From Bacillota bacterium (lineage in GTDB: Bacteria; Bacillota; Clostridia; Christensenellales; UBA1242): a DNA stretch of 18,075 nt. Each line of letters starts with the position of its first letter. Position 1 is the first letter of the stretch. A program made the translations under genes and the position numbers. Under the pieces are notes generated by a model that worked only from the letters and a program-made list of their open reading frames with translations, did not search any database and was not told the origin of the DNA. Below, piece after piece: positions 13,268 through 18,075 of the stretch. The stretch is from NCBI GenBank assembly GCA_009787915.1, contig WQSK01000015.1:823-18897 (forward strand), read 5' to 3'.

Positions 13268-13434
13268 TTTGTTTCCTTGTGAACAGTATGCCTGCGACAG
13301 AACGGACAGTACTTTTTAATCTCGATACGGTCAGGGTCGTTCTTTTTGTTTTTGTCGCTGGTGTAGTTAATTTGCTTGCACTCTGTGCATGCTTCTTGAA
13401 TATTAATTCGCGCGCCTTTTCCTTTCTTTGCCAT
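13264..13434 (-). CDS. rpmG: 50S ribosomal protein L33, zinc-binding form
   Basis: The 56-aa protein has two CxxC knuckles, CTEC (16-19) and CPFC (43-46), which mark the zinc-containing C+ form of L33. The body INYTSDKNKKNDPDRIEIKKY is typical, and the C-terminus is HTVHKETK. The ATG at 13434 starts the standard-length protein. A longer frame exists upstream, but it crosses the promoter. The gene leads the operon with secE and nusG, a common bacterial order. The TTGACA-17-TATAGT promoter puts its -10 box 7 nt from the ATG, so the operon mRNA is predicted leaderless, although an AGG lies just before the ATG. Confidence 0.97.
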   Translation of the reverse strand: MAKKGKGARINIQEACTECKQINYTSDKNKKNDPDRIEIKKYCPFCRRHTVHKETK

Positions 13435-13441
13435 AGCACCT

Positions 13442-13470
13442 ACTATATATGTATAAACAACATTTGTCAA
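13442..13470 (-). promoter_or_regulatory. Promoter of the rpmG-secE-nusG operon, leaderless type
   Basis: On the minus strand a perfect TTGACA (13465-13470), a 17-nt spacer and TATAGT (13442-13447) precede the ATG at 13434 by 7 nt. It is divergent from, and only about 20 bp away from, the promoter for the gene at 13525. Confidence 0.7.
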
Positions 13471-13488
13471 GTTAAACATCCACCCATA

Positions 13489-13517
13489 TTGACTTTTTGT
13501 AATTTTTGTGCTATAAT
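13489..13517 (+). promoter_or_regulatory. Promoter for the gene at 13525, leaderless type
   Basis: TTGACT (13489-13494), a 17-nt spacer and a perfect TATAAT (13512-13517) are followed by 7 nt and the ATG at 13525. No ribosome binding site is present. Confidence 0.7.
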
Positions 13518-13524
13518 ATTTTGA

Positions 13525-14175
13525 ATGTTTGATTTTAGTACAAAAAAGTATAACGACTTTGATTATAAAAAACTTGTTTGGATACAAGACAAGTTAGATT
13601 CCGCCGAAGAAATTACGGAGGCCGATTCCACAGAGTTAATGCGCTGGATTGACGCGCGGATAATTCACAATCTTTTAATAAAGGAATATTTTGATGGAAA
13701 TGCCGAGGAGATTAACTTGCGCACTGACAAACTGGGCGAGGAGTATACGGACTACTATATGGGGCTAACTGGCGCATACCGTATGATGCCATATTGTGTA
13801 GAGGCCAGACGCTTTGCAAAAGGACTTTGTGGGGCCTTGGGTCTGCCTGCAGAATTTTATTGGACAGGTGAACATGCTTATTCAACTGCAGAGGTTGGCA
13901 AACGCAGGTACATCATCGACCCAACCATTGGGCAGTTTTACAAAGGGATGCCCAAGGTTATAAGCGCAAACAAATTTCTTGAAGACATCATTTGGAACGG
14001 CTTTGTTTTGGAAACAGAGGAAAGCAAAAAACAACATGTGCTTGCCCTAAGTTGTGGGCATTACTTTTTACGCAAATCTGTACCTCCAGACGGAATTCAC
14101 AACAGCAGAACCCCGCGCGAGATATTAAGTCTGCGTACAAAAAACGTTTTGGAAACAACACCTTCTATTATATAG
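13525..14175 (+). CDS. Putative transglutaminase-like cysteine-fold protein
   Basis: The 216-aa soluble protein shows a possible Cys-His-Asp triad in the order and setting of transglutaminase-like or papain-like folds. Cys91 starts a helix (PYCVEARRFAKGLCGALGLPAE), His118 is on a strand (WTGEHAYSTAEVG), and Asp132 is in RRYIIDPTIGQF, where the IIDPT-x-x-QF pattern is common for the third member of the triad. The spacing from Cys to His is 27 residues. No signal peptide is seen, so it would act in the cytoplasm. The reaction could be peptide hydrolysis, amide exchange or something else; nothing fixes the substrate. It is followed at 7 bp by a HAD phosphatase gene, whose -10 box overlaps this gene's TAG stop. 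Confidence 0.7.
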   Translation: MFDFSTKKYNDFDYKKLVWIQDKLDSAEEITEADSTELMRWIDARIIHNLLIKEYFDGNAEEINLRTDKLGEEYTDYYMGLTGAYRMMPYCVEARRFAKGLCGALGLPAEFYWTGEHAYSTAEVGKRRYIIDPTIGQFYKGMPKVISANKFLEDIIWNGFVLETEESKKQHVLALSCGHYFLRKSVPPDGIHNSRTPREILSLRTKNVLETTPSII

Positions 14176-14176
14176 T
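14171..14176 (+). promoter_or_regulatory. -10 box for the HAD phosphatase gene, leaderless type
   Basis: TATAGT ends 6 nt before the ATG at 14183 and contains the TAG stop of the upstream gene. TTGGAA (14149-14154), with a 16-nt spacer, is a modest -35 candidate. Confidence 0.45.
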
Positions 14177-14182
14177 ATCAAC

Positions 14183-14800
14183 ATGAAGTTATTTCTTTCT
14201 GATTTTGATGAAACCCTTGTCAGCGCAGGAGTTCTTGACGCGGTGGCAAGCATAAACGGTATCGAGAATGCGAGTGAAAAACTGTACGCCGAAAATATTG
14301 CCGCGAACTGGGGGATAGCACCGCTTGTTAATCTTATTAATTCCTTGAAAGGAATAACCAGGGCACAGATAAAAAAGAAACTGGATGAAAACAATTTTTT
14401 GGCAAAAGGCGCGAAAGAGTTGTTTTCTTGGTTAAAACAAAATGGCTATACAACCGTTTTGCATACGGGGAATATCTTGCCCGTTGCCGAGTATTACAAA
14501 GATTTGCTTGGGATTGATTATATTGTTTGTGCAATGCCAAAAATGGACGGGGACAAAATAGTTGGAATCACCGAAAAAGACATCGTCAAAGGCTTTAAAG
14601 CAAAAGAGTGCAAAAAAATAATCGACAAATTAAAGATACCGAAAGAAAACATTGTTGCTATCGGGGACTCGGCGGTGGATTTGCCTGTTTTTGAACTTGC
14701 AGGAGTCACAATTGCTATCAACGCAAAAGGCGGTATCGAAAAGCATGCCACCTACGAAATCAAAAACGGCGATTTGGCCGAAGTGATTAAAATCGTTTGA
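14183..14800 (+). CDS. HAD-superfamily phosphatase, SerB-like
   Basis: The 205-aa protein has the HAD motifs: I, SDFDETL (6-12), with nucleophile Asp7 and acid/base Asp9; II, the Thr in LHTGN (about 93-97); III, a Lys in the KGFKAKECKK stretch; and IV, GDSAVDLPVFELAG (161-174), with the acidic residues that bind Mg2+. The helical cap between motifs I and II and the overall length match the phosphoserine phosphatase-like subfamily. Classical SerB has GDG-x-ND in motif IV; GDSAVD here is a variant, so phosphoserine is a candidate and not a firm substrate. It is cytoplasmic. It probably also receives transcripts from the gene at 13525. Confidence 0.85.
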   Translation: MKLFLSDFDETLVSAGVLDAVASINGIENASEKLYAENIAANWGIAPLVNLINSLKGITRAQIKKKLDENNFLAKGAKELFSWLKQNGYTTVLHTGNILPVAEYYKDLLGIDYIVCAMPKMDGDKIVGITEKDIVKGFKAKECKKIIDKLKIPKENIVAIGDSAVDLPVFELAGVTIAINAKGGIEKHATYEIKNGDLAEVIKIV

Positions 14801-14859
14801 CATAAGAACCTGCTCTTCGTGCAGAACCTTGGTCAATCGATAAAAATCGTTTGACATAA
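14789..14859 (+). repeat. 17-bp direct repeat pair containing a -35 box
   Basis: AAAATCGTTTGACATAA occurs at 14789-14805, covering the end of the HAD gene, and again at 14843-14859, covering the -35 box of the next promoter. The copies start 54 bp apart. The first copy has no -10 box at a fitting distance. Confidence 0.7.
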
Positions 14860-14880
14860 TTCCCAAATTTTTGCTAAAAC
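14851..14880 (+). promoter_or_regulatory. Promoter of the 14914-16086 exported-protein operon
   Basis: TTGACA (14851-14856) and an extended -10, TGCTAAAAC (14872-14880), are 18 nt apart. Unlike most promoters here it leaves a leader of roughly 27 nt, with AAAGG at 14900-14904 before the ATG. Confidence 0.55.
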
Positions 14881-14913
14881 TAAGTTACGCAAAAGGGGGA
14901 AAGGCGCACACCA

Positions 14914-16089
14914 ATGAGAATCACGAACAAGATGCTGTATGGAATCGCGGCGTTCGCGCTTGTCGCGGTTTTGTCCATTGGCATGGTGATGTTTTTCATT
15001 GATAACGACCCTATAACCCAACCCGAAGAAGATTATATAAGCGAAAATGGTGACGGCGACCGTGTCGACGGCCCGCCGCCAATCCCACCAGTTCGATACG
15101 TTCCACCTGGGCGTTACGAGTTACAAAGCATTTCCATTTTTGGTGAATCATTCCGTTATGGAGATGATTTTTTGTTTTTTGAATTTGATGACTCCGAGTT
15201 CAATTTTTTCGAGTTCACAGACCCTGGCATGCGAAAAATGCAAAGGGTATACGAACTTATTGAGAGCGGCGTTGAAATAGAAGGGTTTGATAGAAATCGT
15301 TTCGAGCAGCACGTACACGATTGGGTTTATTATAACCTTGTTGGTGGTGTTCAAGAGTTATTTGACGATATCATGTTTTTTATTAATAACTTGCGGACTT
15401 ATGGTTCAACTTCCGAGTATTATGATGACCTAAACTTTCTGCTTGACCTTACTCAAGGCATGAACGATACAGAGATTGAAGTCTTTGCGTGGGAACTTGC
15501 AGAAAGTGAGTTTAAGGATGAGTTTGCTTACTTTTTTCCACAAATACATGAATGGGTTGGAGTAGACATAGAAATACCCGCTGGAGGTCTTCCATGTGTT
15601 TATGACGAAGAATTCATGAAACTTGCGCAAATCATACAAATCGCACAACTTATTCGAGATGTTGCTATGGAATATACACGAAGACCCGCCCAATATCTTT
15701 CATACGTGAGGATACTACGCGTTGGGGATTTGCATACGTCACTTAATTATGGGGTGAATTTTTCAAGACTTGGAATAAATACAAATGGGGGTTGGACTTA
15801 TGACGAAGAAGGTACCCTCACTGGTTCTGTTTTTAGGACCGTGATTAGGGAGGGAGAGCAATATAATGAAATTATCCCAAGTCTTAATATCTATCATGCA
15901 AATGGAATAATGCGGTTTTCGACCCATTTTATGTTGTCCCCAAGCGAGCCACGTGTGTGCCGTTCTTGCGACGAGGCAGGCATCCAAAATCCATCGTGCA
16001 ATGACTGTGTAATCTTGGACCCAAGTCTGCAAAATTCAACGCCTCTTTTTCTTGTTGAAAAAACCTTTCAATGGAGGTTTGAATTATGA
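14914..16089 (+). CDS. Exported membrane-anchored protein with a double CxxC motif
   Basis: The 391-aa protein has an N-terminal signal anchor (about residues 8-29), an acidic then Pro-rich linker (PPPIPPVRYVPPG, about 53-66), and a mostly helical outer region rich in Phe, Asp and Glu. Near the end, CRSC (349-352) and CNDC (362-365) form a knuckle that could bind Zn or make disulfides. No known family is recognised. The ATG at 14914 follows AAAGG at 14900-14904. Its TGA overlaps the next start in ATGA (16086-16089), and the downstream Shine-Dalgarno site GGAGG (16073-16077) lies in its last codons. The two products are therefore made together and probably work together at the cell surface. 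Confidence 0.75.
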   Translation: MRITNKMLYGIAAFALVAVLSIGMVMFFIDNDPITQPEEDYISENGDGDRVDGPPPIPPVRYVPPGRYELQSISIFGESFRYGDDFLFFEFDDSEFNFFEFTDPGMRKMQRVYELIESGVEIEGFDRNRFEQHVHDWVYYNLVGGVQELFDDIMFFINNLRTYGSTSEYYDDLNFLLDLTQGMNDTEIEVFAWELAESEFKDEFAYFFPQIHEWVGVDIEIPAGGLPCVYDEEFMKLAQIIQIAQLIRDVAMEYTRRPAQYLSYVRILRVGDLHTSLNYGVNFSRLGINTNGGWTYDEEGTLTGSVFRTVIREGEQYNEIIPSLNIYHANGIMRFSTHFMLSPSEPRVCRSCDEAGIQNPSCNDCVILDPSLQNSTPLFLVEKTFQWRFEL

Positions 16090-18075
16090 AAAAATCAATC
16101 TCGCTTGTCATAGTTTTTCTTTTTGGTATAATCGGCCTTGCTGCTGGTCTTAATTCTTTGGATGTCAAATTTTCTCTGGATACTTTCCGCAATAATCGGG
16201 TTTCCGCCGCCATTATCTCTGACGGTGAAGCTGCGGGTGTGGCAGCGGGTTTACCTATTCTCCTCAATGATAGACATACGTTTCAGACTTGGCCCTCTGG
16301 GGTTACACAAAGTAGGACCGCATTTACGGGCTTGGGTCCAGGTGATGCGCGCTCGGGTGACAATGCTGTGGGAGGGCGTATTTATTTTAGGATTTGGACT
16401 GGATATCACCGACGTATGTATACTGATGGCGGTAACTTTACTCACACCGACCAGATAAATCAGCAACACCACCTGTGGGCAGAAGTTTTCAGCAACGATT
16501 TCGAAATACAATTTACGGCCATGGGCAATGGTTCGAGTAGGATAGCGGTTGTAGATTCTCGCATACCATTCATAGCAGGAACACCAACCACCCCCACGCA
16601 GTATGCAGGATGGAGAAGGAACAGGGAAATTTTGATAACTCGTCCCACGGACCGTGTTGGTGCGGTTTCGGTATCTGGAAATTATAATCACACTGTGCAT
16701 CATATGAATGAAACTGCTGTTGGTCATTGTCATGGCTATGGCCGCAGTGCTGTTTTTCAAAATCGGGGCGCAGGGACTGCGCTTGGCACAGGCGTTGAGG
16801 TGGCCTTTGTTCCATTTAGGGCAGACAGGATGAATCGAATAAGATTTCGATATCACCCTGTAATTTCCACTGATTACCAACAACGAGGACCCACCACCCC
16901 TGATGATAGGTGGGTGCACTTTGAAAGGCGTTTTGCCCTGCCTGTCAGAACATTCACTAGAACGGGAGAATGGCATCAGGATGGATGGCAGATTCACGGT
17001 TTGCCTAACGCCAGTGCCATAGGCGAGCCAAATGCACCAATTAGCCTAATTGGTAACACATTAGTCCATCCAACTTTTGGTGAAGGGCTAACGTATACCA
17101 ATAATGACGGGTACCGTTTTGATCCACATGCTAATCCCAACATAATACAAACATTTAATCACCTTTCTTATGGCGCAGGTGGCAACAACAGGCATGGTTT
17201 TCGTGTCGGTCGCTTGTATTCTATAGACATAGTCGGCGGCGGCGGTTACAGAGGGGGGAGCAACAACCCCTGGTTCGGTAGTGGCAGCGGTGGTAGATAT
17301 GGATATGGGGGTTTGTCCCAGCGCCTCTATCTTGATTTGCGGAATAGTATAGACATCCCGTCTGGTGTATTGCATGTTACAATGCATATGTTTATAGGCT
17401 CTCGCGGCGGCCAAGGCGACAGGAGGAATGGTGGCCATGGCGCGGGGTGGCAATCGTTGACGGCAGGCTACACGTTTATGCGTGGTGGACGAGGTAATGG
17501 CTCGGAATCCCGTGCTGGCGATGGCGGCGGCGGTGGTGGTGCGACGTCATTTATACTTACTACGGGAACACAACACGACAACATTGCATCTCGCCTCGCA
17601 TTTGCTTACGCTGGCGGCGGGGGTGGTGGTGGCGGCTACGGTCTTGCTAGGAGTGGTATCCGCACTCGGCGGGATGCGGGACACGGCGGTAATGGAGGAG
17701 GGCCTGGCGACGGAACAGGTGATAGAGGTAGAGGAAACCATAACGGCTATACAGGAGCGCACGGTGAACAAGCTTGGGGCGCACGACAAGACCATTGGAT
17801 TACCAGCCGTTTGACGTCAACTAGACCAGGACAGTTGCAAGGTGTTGTTGTAACTGAGCCTAGGATAGGTGCCCGCGCGGCAAATGGTTTTATTCACATC
17901 CATGAAATAGGGATGAGAAATCGCGCGGACTTTCGGGACGGTTGGCGTGATAATGTAGGCGGTGGAGTTCAGTTTACACACTCTTGGGGTGACGAGACAT
18001 CTGTTTCTATAAGTGATGCGAAATTCACAAGTGCCTCCGCCGTCGGAGTAAGACCAGGATACAGATTTGCCCACT
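16086..18075 (+). CDS. Secreted protein with ALK/LTK-like glycine-rich domain, 3' end missing
   Basis: The frame is open from ATG 16086 to the window end (663 codons). A signal peptide (MKKSISLVIVFLFGIIGLAAG) leads to a beta-rich N-terminal region (about 30-370) with many His, Arg and Trp. Residues of about 375-575 form a glycine-rich domain: IDIVGGGGYRGG (380-391), a strand pair ending in MHMFIGSRGGQGD, GDGGGGGGATSF (479-490) and AYAGGGGGGGGYG (507-519). The alternation of strands with Gly runs (IVGGGG ... GGGGGGATSF ... AGGGGGGGG) matches the Gly_rich domain of animal ALK/LTK receptors, also found in bacterial surface proteins. More sequence follows to the window edge. GGAGG is 8 nt before the ATG. 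Arg is often AGG here, unlike the gene at 5095, which may point to different ancestry or low expression. Function is unknown; adhesion or matrix is a guess. Confidence 0.8.
   Translation, partial: MKKSISLVIVFLFGIIGLAAGLNSLDVKFSLDTFRNNRVSAAIISDGEAAGVAAGLPILLNDRHTFQTWPSGVTQSRTAFTGLGPGDARSGDNAVGGRIYFRIWTGYHRRMYTDGGNFTHTDQINQQHHLWAEVFSNDFEIQFTAMGNGSSRIAVVDSRIPFIAGTPTTPTQYAGWRRNREILITRPTDRVGAVSVSGNYNHTVHHMNETAVGHCHGYGRSAVFQNRGAGTALGTGVEVAFVPFRADRMNRIRFRYHPVISTDYQQRGPTTPDDRWVHFERRFALPVRTFTRTGEWHQDGWQIHGLPNASAIGEPNAPISLIGNTLVHPTFGEGLTYTNNDGYRFDPHANPNIIQTFNHLSYGAGGNNRHGFRVGRLYSIDIVGGGGYRGGSNNPWFGSGSGGRYGYGGLSQRLYLDLRNSIDIPSGVLHVTMHMFIGSRGGQGDRRNGGHGAGWQSLTAGYTFMRGGRGNGSESRAGDGGGGGGATSFILTTGTQHDNIASRLAFAYAGGGGGGGGYGLARSGIRTRRDAGHGGNGGGPGDGTGDRGRGNHNGYTGAHGEQAWGARQDHWITSRLTSTRPGQLQGVVVTEPRIGARAANGFIHIHEIGMRNRADFRDGWRDNVGGGVQFTHSWGDETSVSISDAKFTSASAVGVRPGYRFAH

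Noticed and set aside
14806..14842. Possible terminator hairpin after the HAD gene (CTGC ... GCAG)
   Set aside because: The stem is only about 4 bp and no T-tract follows, so it is too weak to call.
16251..16997. Minus-strand open frame of 248 codons
   Set aside because: It is antisense to the signal-peptide-bearing glycine-rich protein frame, which is continuous, SD-led and coupled to the gene before it.
17223..17800. Glycine codon runs as a DNA tandem repeat
   Set aside because: The runs are short, irregular and in frame within a strand-forming pattern, so protein-level selection is the simpler explanation.
1..18075. tRNA, rRNA, CRISPR array, toxin-antitoxin or defence island
   Set aside because: Intergenic gaps are nearly all below 120 bp and I saw no cloverleaf, spaced repeat array, nuclease or helicase gene. 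The Fic protein has no antitoxin-like neighbour.

Overview
The window looks like part of a compact bacterial chromosome, most likely an uncultured low-to-moderate-GC Bacillota-type (Firmicutes) organism. The evidence is an rpmG-secE-nusG block with a four-cysteine L33, a YugP-type membrane Zn peptidase, HflX, MiaA, a stand-alone acyl carrier protein, and exported proteins with Gram-positive-style anchors. The stop usage fits the standard code. No rRNA, tRNA, CRISPR array, transposase or phage module was seen. Taxonomy is an inference only.

Layout. 1-1938 (+): the end of a membrane protein, a small unknown protein, and an unusual miaA fused to a Cys-rich C-terminal domain. 1935-3291 (-): a Fic-fold protein whose catalytic His position is Gln, followed by a small membrane-anchored protein. 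3393-3969 (+): acyl carrier protein and a small Cys-containing protein. 3937-4692 (-): YugP-like Zn peptidase. 4758-7044 (+): a 91-aa unknown and a large Gln/Gly-rich, coiled-coil, double-membrane-anchored protein with a very strong promoter, an inverted repeat and a good ribosome binding site. 7087-9455 (+): membrane-anchored unknown, hflX, and a SLOG/LOG-like protein. 9452-11170 (+): a 572-aa exported, C-terminally anchored surface protein. 11182-11362: a 181-bp near-perfect palindrome resembling a MITE. 11381-12358 (+): Ca2+/Na+ antiporter. 12355-13434 (-): rpmG-secE-nusG. 13525-14800 (+): a transglutaminase-like protein and a HAD phosphatase. 14914-18075 (+): a translationally coupled pair of exported proteins, the second (cut by the window end) carrying a glycine-rich domain like that of animal ALK/LTK receptors.

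The strongest pattern crosses gene boundaries. At about eleven starts on both strands, a sigma-70-like -10 hexamer ends only 5-7 nt before the start codon, usually with a TTGNNN -35 box 17-19 nt further upstream. Transcription would then begin at, or within a base or two of, the start codon, so these mRNAs should be leaderless. Good Shine-Dalgarno sites occur mainly at operon-internal genes (hflX, secE, nusG, the gene at 16086) and at two exported-protein genes (5095, 14914). The organism therefore appears to use two initiation modes side by side.

Packing is extreme. Convergent genes overlap by 4, 33 and 4 bp, co-directional genes share ATGA/TTGA overlaps, and promoter boxes lie over stop codons of upstream genes. 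No classical hairpin-plus-U-tract terminator was seen.
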